This document shows positions 17,516 to 25,538 of a stretch of 64,000 bases of DNA, one piece after another. A program made the position numbers and the translations under genes. The DNA comes from Gp13-AA77 sp035946575 (lineage in GTDB: Bacteria; Acidobacteriota; Terriglobia; UBA7540), in NCBI GenBank assembly GCA_035946575.1, contig DASYZG010000040.1, positions 67,567 to 131,566 of the forward strand, given 5' to 3'. How positions within the stretch are numbered: the stretch's first letter is position 1; every line of letters starts with the position of its first letter. The notes below the pieces were generated by a model that did no database searches, was not told where the DNA came from, and saw only the letters and a list, made by a program, of their open reading frames with translations.

Positions 17516-18075
17516 GGTGCGCTACGCGGATCGGACGAAACGTGAGCGTCGCCTCGCTGGAATGCGAGAAGTCAGTCGGGCAATCGGCGGCTACATCAAT
17601 GTCACCGCCAGGTTTCCGGTTCGCTACGTTCCCCTCGTTTCCTGCCTGCTGATCGCAGGCGGAGTGGCCCGCGCGCAGCGGATTCAGAATTCCAGATTCC
17701 AAATTCCAAAGTTCACGTCGGAGGCGATCGCCGCCGGCATGCCGGTGCCCGGTCCGGCCGAAATCGCCCGGCCGCGCGAGTTCAAGGTGGTCAACGGCAA
17801 GTTCTCGGGCCTGGCAGCGGTTTCGATTGCTGCCGCGGCCGCGGACGTCGCCCTTGGCGCATCGCTGTGTCGCCGCCGGATCCTGCAGGGAATTGAATCC
17901 TTTTATGCAGCGGGGCGCTGCAGGTTTTGCAGTGGGCATCGGAACCACGGCCCTGGCGAGCGCGGCCGGCTACGAACTCAGGCGCCGCCGGTCCCGGGCC
18001 TGGTTCATCCCGCAGCTCGCCGCCGCCGGCATTCACGCCGTGGGCATCGCTACCGATCTCGGAGGTTCCCGATGA
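17496..18075 (+). pseudogene. Membrane-protein cargo gene, probably frameshifted
   Basis: The frame opened by the ATG at 17496 (GGAGG about 5 nt upstream) contains a leader-like stretch (LVSCLLIAGGVARAQ) and GLAAVSIAAAAADVAL. After about 17855 the sensible sequence continues one frame over as AHRCVAAGSCRELNPFMQRG, then two membrane-type segments to a TGA at 18075. D-x(3)-H/T, then G-x(3)-E-x-NP is a pattern seen in DUF5658-like small membrane proteins, so deletion of one G at 17856-17857 would restore a single protein. The original frame stays open to 18233 but yields an arginine-rich, unlikely sequence. An assembly error is the alternative. Function unknown. Confidence 0.55.
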
Positions 18076-18233
18076 CAGCATCAACAATCCCGATATGGTC
18101 GGCTTTCGTGCTTTGGCTTTCTATTTCAGCCGTGCTGCTTTACCTGCACGGCCTGGTGGAGGACTGGTATCACGCCTGGCACGCGCGCCGGGCCTTGAGG
18201 CGAATTGATTCCGTTTCACCCCGCCCGCGCTGA
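18072..18233 (+). CDS. Small single-span membrane protein
   Basis: A 53-residue protein (MTASTIPIWSAFVLWLSISA start) with one membrane segment at about residues 7-26 and a basic tail rich in Arg. Its ATG overlaps the TGA of the preceding frame (ATGA) and GGAGG lies 6 nt upstream, which strongly supports this start. It belongs to the cargo cluster between the Cro/Ner-like gene and the transposase. I do not recognise a family. A non-coding gap of about 190 nt with GC-rich inverted repeats follows. Confidence 0.65.
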   Translation: MTASTIPIWSAFVLWLSISAVLLYLHGLVEDWYHAWHARRALRRIDSVSPRPR

Positions 18234-18435
18234 AGGACCCACGCGAGGCGGGCGCGGTTCCCCTCCGCGCTCCGACCGTCCCCTCCCCCCAGGGGGCGGC
18301 CGGAGTGAAGCGGAATCGAAGCTTGACCGGCGTCTCCGGTAGCCCCGGAGCCGGAACTCTTGACCTCCTTTAGGAGCGCCACGCGATTGGGCGGCGTGGC
18401 GGGCGCCGGGCTCAGATCCTGTGGGTAGGTTGCTC

Positions 18436-18654
18436 ATGATGAATAACAAGCTCCTGGCCGCGAGGGCCACACGCGTGGAAGAAGAGGTTGCCGACGAGCT
18501 GGCGAAGATCAGCGACCACGATGGCTTGAAGCCCGCCGAAGTGGATCGCCAAATACTTACCTGGTTCGCGGCCACCATAGCGCGCCGCCGGCGCCCAGGG
18601 CAAGCGTTGAAACAGTTTTTACGTTCGCTCGTGGTGGTTGAGAACGCGGCCTAG
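18436..18654 (+). CDS. Small hypothetical protein, possibly DNA-binding
   Basis: A 72-residue protein starting MMNNKLLAARATRVEEEVADEL. The order of a short basic strand, an acidic helix and a second helix (GLKPAEVDRQILTWFAATIARRR) could be a ribbon-helix-helix or small helical fold, but this is a guess. An in-frame GTG lies 15 nt upstream. No strong ribosome binding site is seen. It is part of the early-region cargo. Confidence 0.45.
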   Translation: MMNNKLLAARATRVEEEVADELAKISDHDGLKPAEVDRQILTWFAATIARRRRPGQALKQFLRSLVVVENAA

Positions 18655-18692
18655 CGCCGCTCCCACACGTAGCGCCGTAAGGAACGTCATAA

Positions 18693-18944
18693 ATGTTACC
18701 AGGCCCTCGAAAGTCAAAAGTCGAGAGTCGAAAGGCGCAAGACGCCCAGATTCTGCAGAGGCTCGCCAGGCGTCTTGGCTTGCCGGTTGACAGTCTCTTT
18801 TCCGGCGCACCCTCTTCCGCGGCCCGCGCGCACACGCCGGCGGTCGCGGATCGGGGTGATGCCTGTGCATCCCTTCCCACCGATACCACCGGTAGGGGAC
18901 TAGCGCCGGAACGGGCCGGGGCTTCTGAAAGGAGGCCCCGGTGA
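18693..18944 (+). CDS. Small hypothetical protein, repeat-derived N-terminus
   Basis: An 83-residue frame. Its N-terminus (PRKSKVESRKAQ) is encoded by a run of near-repeats of the form aaagtc/gagagtc. A short helical stretch (ILQRLARRLGLPVDSLF) resembles half of a helix-turn-helix. It ends with a GTGA overlap to the next gene, supporting translational coupling. GGAGG at 18931-18935 near its end serves the next start. Confidence 0.4.
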   Translation: MLPGPRKSKVESRKAQDAQILQRLARRLGLPVDSLFSGAPSSAARAHTPAVADRGDACASLPTDTTGRGLAPERAGASERRPR

Positions 18945-19480
18945 AAGCTCTTGCCTTTTGGGCGGCCTGCGCCACGGTACTCTTCGCCCTTCTGCTGGTC
19001 GTTCTCGCCGCCGGCGTTCATCGACGGAACTGGTGCTTTGCCGCCTGGCTCGGCTCCGGCGTGGCGGTGCAGCTCGGGGCGGCCTGCCTGCTGGCGCTTG
19101 GCTGGCAGCGGGCGCTGCGCTATCTGGGCCAGGCGGACGAGTGGATAGCCGTCGGGCTCGCGCTCGGCGCGATGGTGGAGGCGGTAATCAGGTGCCAGCG
19201 GTCAGGCGTCAGGGACGAGGTCAACCTCACGGTGGCCATTGGTCTCGGAGCCATTCTGGCGGTTAATGCGGTTCAGACTCTGGCGGCGCGGCAGGGATTC
19301 ATCGCGACTTCGGAGCTCTGGACCTGGTTTCGCAACATCGGCTTTATGGGTCCGGCTGTCTGGATGCTGCTCTCGTTTTCGAACATCGATTTCGGCCGCG
19401 CCCTGCGGGTGGCTCGCGAGCTGATGGCGAGTCCGAAGCTGGCGGAGGCTCTGGGGTTTGCGCGTTCGCTGGTTGGCTAA
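18941..19480 (+). CDS. Multi-span membrane protein, early-region cargo
   Basis: A 179-residue protein with about five membrane segments (residues about 4-24, 32-54, 68-82, 98-112 and 126-148). It starts at GTG with GGAGG 5-6 nt upstream and overlaps the previous stop (GTGA). No family recognised. It lies directly before the transposase gene, 12 nt apart, so it is transcribed early. A role at the membrane such as superinfection exclusion is plausible from position only. Confidence 0.65.
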   Translation: MKALAFWAACATVLFALLLVVLAAGVHRRNWCFAAWLGSGVAVQLGAACLLALGWQRALRYLGQADEWIAVGLALGAMVEAVIRCQRSGVRDEVNLTVAIGLGAILAVNAVQTLAARQGFIATSELWTWFRNIGFMGPAVWMLLSFSNIDFGRALRVARELMASPKLAEALGFARSLVG

Positions 19481-19492
19481 AGGGGGACTACT

Positions 19493-21634
19493 TTGTCTGA
19501 GGTTCAGCTCGATCAAATTCCGGAGCATTGCCGCTTGACGGTGCTGCAGGCGCAGGAATTCGAAAAGATCAGCCGGCGCGAGCTCTACAACCGCCTCACT
19601 GAAGGCGGATCGCTCGACTGGTCTCTGGCTCCTAACCCGGGCCGCGGCCCGAAAGAGATCAAGGTGGTCGACGCGCGTTCGCTCTCGCGCCCCGAGGCGC
19701 ATCAGCGTTTCCTGCGCTCAATTGCGCGCGAGCGCATGGAGTCCTCAGAGTTTTTCGGAGCCCAGAGTCCGGCCGCCCCGTCCGATTCGAACATCCACCT
19801 CACTGGCGCAGGTGGTGACGCGAGCGATCCCCTGTCTGAACGTGGCGGCCGAACCCCGAGCTCCGAGCCGGGAACTCACCAGGGCGATCTTTTTCTCTCG
19901 CCTGTCGCCGAGCGGCTACCGGGCGAGTACGAGCAGAAGCGGATCGCCGAGCGGCGCTTGAAACTCGTCGAGCCGGTGGGGAACGGACTTTACCGGCGCC
20001 TCGGGTTCGCCACCAAGGGCGACTATCTCCGCGCCACGGCCTCAGCCCATAAGACCTCCGTGCGCAGTCTCCAGCGCTGGTGGGACGATTACCGCCGGGC
20101 GGGCGGCGGCGTGCAGGGCCTCCGGGCCCTCATGACCGACAAGCCGGGCCCCGAGGCCACAGGGCCGCGCCTGGAAGCCTGGCAGAAGCATTTCCTGGAC
20201 GAAGAGCGCCTGCTGAACCACTCCACGCGCGAGCGCGCTTATGAGCGGCTGATCGCCGAAACGGGCTCTCGTCAGGCCAGCTGGGGCGTGGCGCACATCT
20301 ATCAGCAGCCCACGCGCTCCGCCGTGTACCGCTACTGGGCATCACTCGGCGAGCAGGCGCCCATGGCGGCCGCGATTGAGGGCCGGTCGGCGCTCAAGGC
20401 CGCGGCGATGCAGATCTCGCGTACTTACGCCGACTGCTCTTCGCTCGACCGCGTGGGCGTGGATGAATGGATCACCGACGTCTTCACTTACAATCCGGCG
20501 AGATTACTGAAGGATGGCAAGCCGCGCGTGGGCCGAGCCTACCTGGTCACCATGCTGGACGAGCGCTCGCTCTACCCGCTGGAGGCGGTGATCGCCGAGT
20601 TTCCCTCAATCGAGGATGAGATCGATCTGCTGGTTTCGGTCTCGATGCAGTACGGGGTGCCGGGCCTGATCAATTCCGACCGGGGCCGCATGCGCGGCAA
20701 AACCTTCGGAGGCCAGTTCCGCGAGTTCGATCGCGACAAGGCGCGTTCCAGGACCGACGGGATTCTTGATCGCCTGGGGGTGGGGCGCAATATGCCGCGG
20801 GAGCACAATCCGCAGGGGAATCGCCTGGAGCGCTTTCACCTGGAGCTGGCCCGCTTTGCGAAAACCCTTCCCGGCTGGTGCGGCAACTCCCCCGAGGAGC
20901 GGGACGAATTTTCGAACGCGGAAGCGGCCATCCGGCAGCACGAGCGCTGGGTGCGCGGCGGCGACGGCGCCCCGGCCACAACGCCCTTGCTCTCCCAGGA
21001 TGAACTGCTCGAGAAGGTCCGGGGATTCTTCGCGTGGTGGCGAAACGAACACTACAGCGAAGGCACGGACATGAACGGGCTCACGCCGCAGATGGTTTTC
21101 GATCGCAACCGTCCGGCCGAAGGATTCCGGAAGGTCTCGCTCGAGCTGCTCGATGCCGCCACCGCCCGCGTCTGGACCAATCACCTGGTGAAGGCGGGCG
21201 GGGTGATCGAGATCTCCGAGGGCAATTATCAGACCACGCGCTATTACTCGCACGAGCTGGTGCTGATCCAGGGCGAGCGGCGCACGGTGACGCGCTCACG
21301 TTACGACCGCTCGAAGGTCACGGTGCACGGGATCGGACCCGAGGATCCCGCCATCATTGCCCCGGCGCAAACGCGCGTGGGGGTGAGCGATCCCGAGCTG
21401 CTCGGCCAGGCGATCGCCGAGAAGGAATTCTCGCGAAACCTGCTGCGCACGGCCCTTGAGCGGCCGGCGCGCGAGATCTCGAGCTCGGAAGTGATGACCG
21501 GAGGGCTGAGCGCGATCCGGCCGCCACGCTCGCGCGATCGGGTGGAGGGTGAAATGCTCCAGCCCGTGACCAGCGAAGATGTGGCCCGCCGCGCCCTCGA
21601 ACGACTGATGGAAATGGAGGAGCAGGCCCAATGA
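19493..21634 (+). CDS. Mu A-like DDE transposase
   Basis: A 713-residue transposase that should bind the prophage ends and carry out strand cleavage and transfer. The N-terminus (about 14-60) is a winged-helix-like site-recognition domain, followed by a serine/proline-rich linker and helical DNA-binding domains (about 150-280). The RNase-H-like core contains Asp324 (GVDEW), Asp396 (INSDRG) and Glu446 (NRLERFH), the DDE triad. A beta-barrel-like region (about 550-620) and a basic helical C-terminus follow; the latter is where MuA contacts MuB. It starts at TTG after GGGGGA and overlaps the MuB-like gene by 4 nt (ATGA). All catalytic residues are present, so it looks functional. Confidence 0.92.
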   Translation: MSEVQLDQIPEHCRLTVLQAQEFEKISRRELYNRLTEGGSLDWSLAPNPGRGPKEIKVVDARSLSRPEAHQRFLRSIARERMESSEFFGAQSPAAPSDSNIHLTGAGGDASDPLSERGGRTPSSEPGTHQGDLFLSPVAERLPGEYEQKRIAERRLKLVEPVGNGLYRRLGFATKGDYLRATASAHKTSVRSLQRWWDDYRRAGGGVQGLRALMTDKPGPEATGPRLEAWQKHFLDEERLLNHSTRERAYERLIAETGSRQASWGVAHIYQQPTRSAVYRYWASLGEQAPMAAAIEGRSALKAAAMQISRTYADCSSLDRVGVDEWITDVFTYNPARLLKDGKPRVGRAYLVTMLDERSLYPLEAVIAEFPSIEDEIDLLVSVSMQYGVPGLINSDRGRMRGKTFGGQFREFDRDKARSRTDGILDRLGVGRNMPREHNPQGNRLERFHLELARFAKTLPGWCGNSPEERDEFSNAEAAIRQHERWVRGGDGAPATTPLLSQDELLEKVRGFFAWWRNEHYSEGTDMNGLTPQMVFDRNRPAEGFRKVSLELLDAATARVWTNHLVKAGGVIEISEGNYQTTRYYSHELVLIQGERRTVTRSRYDRSKVTVHGIGPEDPAIIAPAQTRVGVSDPELLGQAIAEKEFSRNLLRTALERPAREISSSEVMTGGLSAIRPPRSRDRVEGEMLQPVTSEDVARRALERLMEMEEQAQ

Positions 21635-22584
21635 GCGCTCTGCCGCGCCTGGTCCCGAGCCCCTCTACCGATCGCGATGCCGCCCGCCACGAGCTGCGCG
21701 TCTACATGTCGCGCACCGGGATGGGCCTCTCGCAGATCGCCGAGCTTATCGGCCTGGCCCACACTTCGATGCGCCAGTTCATTTCGGCGGCGAAGTATGG
21801 CGATGGTGAGGGTGCGCTCACCTCGCGGAAGATCCTCGATTTCCTCCAGGCGAATCCTCCGGCCCGGCTTGAGCGTCCCGGGAAGCTCTACGAGACCGAC
21901 TGCACGCGGGCGATCCGCTCCATGGTTAACTATGTAGGCTCGGGACGCTGGGGGATCCTGTACGGACCGGCGGGCAGCCAGAAGAGCTTTGGCCTGGAAT
22001 CGATCGCGGCCGAGACGGCCGACGATCCCGAGCCGCGCGCCGTGTACCTCGAGTGTTCGCCGCGCCTCACTCCCTCCGGGCTGATGCGGCGCGTGGCCAC
22101 CGTGCTCGGGGCGCCCTATGCGCAGTGCCGCGAGGGTTTGCTGCAGTCATTGCTCTTCCTGATCCGGCGCCGGCGCCATCCGCTGGCGCTGCTGATCGAC
22201 GAGGCGCAGCACCTTTACCGGGCGGTCGATACCCTCGAGACCATCCGGGATCTCGGCGATAAGGCACGCGGCAAGGTGGGGATTCTGGTGGCGGGCAACG
22301 AGGATGTGCTGCGCCTGTTCGAGCCCCGGCGCGGGGTGTATTTCGAGCAGTGGCGCTCACGCATTGAGCAGAAGACGGTGCGGCTCACGGGCCTGAGCCG
22401 CGAGGAGTCGAAAGAGATCGTGCAGGCGGAGCTCGGGACGCTCCCGGCCGAGGTGGTGGCCGACCTCTGCGGGAAGCCGGTGATCGATCCCGAGTCGAAG
22501 CGGCATTACTACTCGGCGCGGCGCCTGTTCAACGCCATCCGGGATTTCAGGGAGATGAGGGATCGTGCCAGGGGGCAAGGATGA
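21631..22584 (+). CDS. Mu B-like AAA+ ATPase (target-DNA selector)
   Basis: A 317-residue protein with an N-terminal helix-turn-helix (GLSQIAELIGLAHTSMRQFI, about 32-51), as in MuB, and an AAA ATPase domain. Walker B is LALLIDEA (185-192) and a sensor-type GILVAGNED follows at about 217-225. Walker A reads GPAGSQKS (112-119): the usual second glycine before lysine is Gln117, an unusual change. MuB polymerises on target DNA and stimulates the transposase. The gene overlaps both neighbours by 4 nt. Confidence 0.88.
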   Translation: MSALPRLVPSPSTDRDAARHELRVYMSRTGMGLSQIAELIGLAHTSMRQFISAAKYGDGEGALTSRKILDFLQANPPARLERPGKLYETDCTRAIRSMVNYVGSGRWGILYGPAGSQKSFGLESIAAETADDPEPRAVYLECSPRLTPSGLMRRVATVLGAPYAQCREGLLQSLLFLIRRRRHPLALLIDEAQHLYRAVDTLETIRDLGDKARGKVGILVAGNEDVLRLFEPRRGVYFEQWRSRIEQKTVRLTGLSREESKEIVQAELGTLPAEVVADLCGKPVIDPESKRHYYSARRLFNAIRDFREMRDRARGQG

Positions 22585-22901
22585 GCGAAGAGCGGGATTT
22601 GCTATGGCATCTCGAGCACGACGGCCGGCTCCGGCGCGGTGACGGCGAGGGGGACTTCCTGGCGGAGCTGGATGGCGTGCCGGTGGATATTTTTTCGCGG
22701 CAGTACTCCGATTCGATGCCCGTGTTTACCACGGTCGGAAACCAGCGCGACGTGATCCGGGTCCTGGAGGCGCTCGGGAACCGCTGTAGGGCCCTCGATC
22801 GCGAACTGAAGCGGGCCAAGAGGAGCGAGCGCTGCCTCTGGGTTGCTCTCGGCATCGCCGTGGCCTCGGTTATCGGGTGTGTCGCGATATCGGTGCTCTG
22901 A
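22581..22901 (+). CDS. Small membrane-anchored early protein
   Basis: A 106-residue protein with a charged N-terminal two-thirds and one C-terminal membrane segment (CLWVALGIAVASVIGCVAISVL, about 85-106), preceded by a basic helix (RALDRELKRAKRSER). This is a tail-anchored layout with the N-terminus in the cytoplasm. It overlaps the MuB-like gene (ATGA) and the next gene (TGATG). Family not recognised. Confidence 0.65.
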   Translation: MSEERDLLWHLEHDGRLRRGDGEGDFLAELDGVPVDIFSRQYSDSMPVFTTVGNQRDVIRVLEALGNRCRALDRELKRAKRSERCLWVALGIAVASVIGCVAISVL

Positions 22902-23122
22902 TGCCCATTGATCGACATCTCGAAGCGGCGCGGCAGGACGGTCCGGTGGCCGGCTGGAAGCCGGTGGAATCGATTCCGCTTCAGCTTGCCACCTACTGTG
23001 TGAGCTGCGACCAGGTGGTGCGATCGGACCAGATGCGTAACGGGCGCTGCCCGATCTGCGGGAGCGAGTCCACATTGAATCTGGCGCGGGCACTGTACCG
23101 CGAAGGCGAGGCGGTAGCGTGA
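22901..23122 (+). CDS. Small zinc-ribbon protein
   Basis: A 73-residue protein with two CxxC knuckles, CVSC (about 33-36) and CPIC (about 50-53), making a probable zinc ribbon. The start at 22901 is chosen for the TGATG overlap with the preceding stop. Small zinc ribbons are frequent in Mu-like early operons; the specific role is unknown. It overlaps the next start. Confidence 0.65.
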   Translation: MPIDRHLEAARQDGPVAGWKPVESIPLQLATYCVSCDQVVRSDQMRNGRCPICGSESTLNLARALYREGEAVA

Positions 23123-23709
23123 TGATCGTTGCGGAGTGGCGGAAGGGAACAAGGGTTCGCTCCCAGGCCTTTGGAGAAGGCGTGGTGGAGGCCGTCCGCG
23201 GGCAGATCCTCGGGATTCGGTTTCTCCGCGGCTCCGGGTTCGTCACCTTGAACGCGGAGATTCATCCACTCGAAGTCCTTGGAAAGCAAGCTGCCGGGCA
23301 ACTTACGGCAGAGAAGCCGGAGATGGAGGAGAAAAAGATGCCACGCGGAACACCCCTGCAAGTCGACATCGATAAGCTGCGTTCCCTCGCCGCCCAGGGA
23401 ATGAACAGCGTGCAGATCGCCGAGCGTCTCGGCGTGAGCCGCCCGCAGGTGAATATGATAGCGAACCGAAACGGGATCAGTCTAACGCCCGCGCCGAGGG
23501 GCCGGAGGGCTGCGAGTGGGAAGCCCGGTAAGGCGGTCACTGCCCCCCCCCGCAAGCCACGCGCCGTCCGGGAGGGATCATCGTTAGGCACAAAGGGAGA
23601 CGGCCGCGCCCCGATTCCCGACGGTCATCCTTATGCCGCCGTGATCGCGGGGCTGGAGGCGCGTGGCGCGAGGATGCTGGAAGCCGCGCGGTTGCTGCGC
23701 GGGATTTAA
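23119..23709 (+). CDS. Early DNA-binding-type protein, possible dual start
   Basis: A 196-residue protein in two parts. Residues 1-55 look like a small SH3/Tudor-like barrel (GTRVRSQAFGEGVVEAVRG). From about residue 74 there is a helix-turn-helix (LRSLAAQGMNSVQIAERLGVSRPQVNMIANRNG) and a basic tail. The start is GTG (23119) or the next ATG. An internal ATG at 23338 has a strong GGAGGAG 9 nt upstream and exactly precedes the helix-turn-helix part, so a second, shorter product is likely. Function unknown; such proteins may modulate early transcription. Confidence 0.6.
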   Translation: MMIVAEWRKGTRVRSQAFGEGVVEAVRGQILGIRFLRGSGFVTLNAEIHPLEVLGKQAAGQLTAEKPEMEEKKMPRGTPLQVDIDKLRSLAAQGMNSVQIAERLGVSRPQVNMIANRNGISLTPAPRGRRAASGKPGKAVTAPPRKPRAVREGSSLGTKGDGRAPIPDGHPYAAVIAGLEARGARMLEAARLLRGI

Positions 23710-23740
23710 GCGCCCTGACTCTAGCGCCTATCCTATCCAG

Positions 23741-24124
23741 ATGACCCGATCGCTAAATCCCGATTCGCGCCACGCGCCCGCCATGCTGGTGCTGTACCGC
23801 GAGTACTTGCGCTGGAACGGCATCCCCATGCCTTCGCCCGGGCGCGTGGCGGCGGCGCTCAAGCGCTTTCTGGTGGAAAACCCCGCCTGGAACTCAGAGC
23901 AGATCGAGCGCGCGATTCGCAATCGCTTCGCTTCCGATCTTAACCCGGCGGATGAGCCCTGGGTGTGGCTGCCGTATCTCGCGCGTTACGTCCGCGGACC
24001 TCTGGACAAATTCTCGCGCCCGAGGCGGACGGCCGCGCAGGGGGCCACGCGGGAATCGATTGATCGGGAAATCGAGCAGTTCAATAAGAAGTGGGAAGCG
24101 GAAAAGGCGGCGCGGCGGCGATGA
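23741..24124 (+). CDS. Hypothetical early protein
   Basis: A 127-residue predominantly helical protein (MTRSLNPDSRHAPAMLVLYR start; RVAAALKRFLVENPAWNSEQIERAIRNRF in the middle; charged C-terminal helix). The ATG at 23741 is preferred over an upstream ATG overlapping the previous gene because the protein-like sequence begins there, although the ribosome binding site is weak. It overlaps the next gene by 4 nt (ATGA). I do not recognise a family. Confidence 0.6.
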   Translation: MTRSLNPDSRHAPAMLVLYREYLRWNGIPMPSPGRVAAALKRFLVENPAWNSEQIERAIRNRFASDLNPADEPWVWLPYLARYVRGPLDKFSRPRRTAAQGATRESIDREIEQFNKKWEAEKAARRR

Positions 24125-24618
24125 GCGAGGCTCTCACAGGCCGGGAAGCGCTGCTCAACGGTTTCGACGTGCAGGTGTGGTCGATCCTGCGCCATCGCCG
24201 GGGCTCGGACCAGGCCCTCTCGCTCGCCATGATCATCTCGAGGGTCTGGCCCGAGGAATACACGGTCTACCAGGGTTCTGTCCGCTGGATGCGGAATAGA
24301 GAGCGGGCGGTTAAGGGAGCCATCGAGAAGCTGCGCGACGCCGGCAAGCTGATCGCGGCGAATCGCTCGGGGTTCATGAGAAGCCAGAAGCCGGGCGCCA
24401 AAAGCCAGAAGATTGCCAAGCCGACGGGCTATTTCATTGCGACCTCGGCCGACGAGATCGAGCAGTGCATTCGCCCTTACCGCAGCCAGGCCATCAAGAT
24501 GTTTCGGACCGCGAGCCACATGCTCGGCCGCGATGCCCACGATGTGGTTGGGCAGATGCAACTGGCGCTGGAAGCGCCCGAGCACGGATCAGGGGCCAGG
24601 GGCCAGGTGTCAGAGTGA
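24121..24618 (+). CDS. Hypothetical early protein with winged-helix-like part
   Basis: A 165-residue protein. Residues about 15-80 (VQVWSILRHRRGSDQALSLAMIISRVW to RAVKGAIEKLRDAGKLIAANRSG) resemble a winged-helix domain. Residues about 84-95 (RSQKPGAKSQKIAK) are encoded by a dispersed repeat of the agccagaag type, inserted in frame. A short repeat of the ggggccagg type also encodes the tail. It is coupled by 4-nt overlaps to both neighbours. Confidence 0.6.
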   Translation: MSEALTGREALLNGFDVQVWSILRHRRGSDQALSLAMIISRVWPEEYTVYQGSVRWMRNRERAVKGAIEKLRDAGKLIAANRSGFMRSQKPGAKSQKIAKPTGYFIATSADEIEQCIRPYRSQAIKMFRTASHMLGRDAHDVVGQMQLALEAPEHGSGARGQVSE

Positions 24619-25418
24619 AGCTAAGAGCCGCAACCCTGAAAGCGCTGCACGCTGAGTGGCGCAAATTCTCGCCGTCGGTCACGAGTGAGCTCCCCGAGCG
24701 CGAAGCTCGTATTGAATGGACGAACCGGGCGCTCAATCAGCGGTTGAAGAAGGCCGATCGCGCCCGCATGGAGCGCACGGTCGCTTCCTGGAACGATCTC
24801 CAGGAAGGCGAGGCGCGGTATCTCCTGCGCCGCATGCGTGGCGAGTCAGGAGACGCGGCGGCCTGGCGCGCCAACCTGATCGCGCGCCTGGCGGTCGAGC
24901 TCTGGGGATCGCAGTGGGATGAATTCCTGCATCAGCGCCTGGGCGATCGCTTCCGCGTGGGCCGGGCCGAGGATCTCTCGCCGCGCGACGGCCGGGCGAC
25001 GGTGGAGGAGCTGGTGTCCCGGATCGCGCGGCGGGATGGAATCGAGATTGAAGCCGTTCGAGCGAAGTATTCACCACAGAGGGCACAGAGCTGGCGCCTG
25101 ACAGGGGGAAACGATGGACTGGCGAAAGGTCATGGAGCATCTGGCGCGCTCGAATCCGCGCCTGGTACTCAAGCTGATCGAGAAGGAAAAGCAGTCCGGA
25201 GGGCGGGACCCGGCAGCCGGAAAGGCGGCGGCATGAGCTGCCCGGTCTGCAAAAGCGACGATCGCGAGGTCGAGGAAACTCGTCAGGCCCGCGATGGCTA
25301 CAAGATCCGCCTGAACCAGTGCAAGAACTGCGGCTCAAGATACGCCACTCGGGTTCATGAGGATCTCGTGCCGATTCTCGAGTACAACAAGGCCCGGGCG
25401 GCATCGAGGCTGCAGTGA
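24615..25418 (+). CDS. Hypothetical early protein, read-through into a zinc ribbon
   Basis: Starting at GTG in a GTGA overlap, this frame stays open for 267 residues. The first about 155 residues look like a real helical protein (TLKALHAEWRKFSPS, ARMERTVASWNDLQEGEARYLLRRMRGE, ATVEELVSRIARRDGIEIEAVRAK). The next about 50 residues are low in protein character and start in a copy of the CACAGAGGGCACAGAG dispersed repeat. The final 61 residues are a zinc ribbon that has its own start at 25233. Probably the original stop was lost when the repeat arrived, so whether the long product is made is uncertain. Confidence 0.5.
   Translation: MKLRAATLKALHAEWRKFSPSVTSELPEREARIEWTNRALNQRLKKADRARMERTVASWNDLQEGEARYLLRRMRGESGDAAAWRANLIARLAVELWGSQWDEFLHQRLGDRFRVGRAEDLSPRDGRATVEELVSRIARRDGIEIEAVRAKYSPQRAQSWRLTGGNDGLAKGHGASGALESAPGTQADREGKAVRRAGPGSRKGGGMSCPVCKSDDREVEETRQARDGYKIRLNQCKNCGSRYATRVHEDLVPILEYNKARAASRLQ
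25114..25236 (+). CDS. Small 40-residue helical peptide, nested in another frame
   Basis: An ATG at 25114 with a strong AGGGGG signal opens a 40-residue peptide (MDWRKVMEHLARSNPRLVLK start) with a clear amphipathic helix and a Lys/Ala-rich tail. Its TGA overlaps the ATG of the zinc-ribbon gene (ATGA at 25233-25236), the coupling style seen throughout this operon. This makes it more credible than the frame it is nested in. Confidence 0.55.
   Translation: MDWRKVMEHLARSNPRLVLKLIEKEKQSGGRDPAAGKAAA
25233..25418 (+). CDS. Small zinc-ribbon protein (NrdR/Ogr-like fold)
   Basis: A 61-residue protein with CPVC near the start and CKNC 28 residues later (MSCPVCKSDDREVEETR, LNQCKNCGSRYATRVHEDL), the pattern of a four-cysteine zinc ribbon with RF/RY after the second knuckle. 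Late-gene activators of the Ogr/Delta type and NrdR share this layout, so a role in switching on late genes is possible. It is the last early gene before a hairpin-rich gap. The ATGA overlap with the 40-residue peptide supports this start. Confidence 0.6.
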   Translation: MSCPVCKSDDREVEETRQARDGYKIRLNQCKNCGSRYATRVHEDLVPILEYNKARAASRLQ

Positions 25419-25419
25419 A

Positions 25420-25480
25420 AGAAATGGCCTACCGGTAGGCCATTTCTGATCCTGACCCCCTTGACAAGCTGGTCAAGGGG
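25420..25480 (+). terminator. Two strong hairpins ending the early operon
   Basis: Two bases after the zinc-ribbon stop a perfect 28-bp palindrome occupies 25420-25447 (arms of 14, centre ACCGGT). A second hairpin with arms CCCCTTGAC and GTCAAGGGG (25457-25480, 6-nt loop) follows. Neither is followed by a run of T, so they may act as intrinsic terminators of weak type, as mRNA-stability hairpins, or as bidirectional elements between early and late genes. Confidence 0.5.
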
Positions 25481-25538
25481 CCAGATGCTGAAGCGCGTGA
25501 GCGTTTTATAGCCTCGAGTTAAATGTTTTGAAAGGCTC

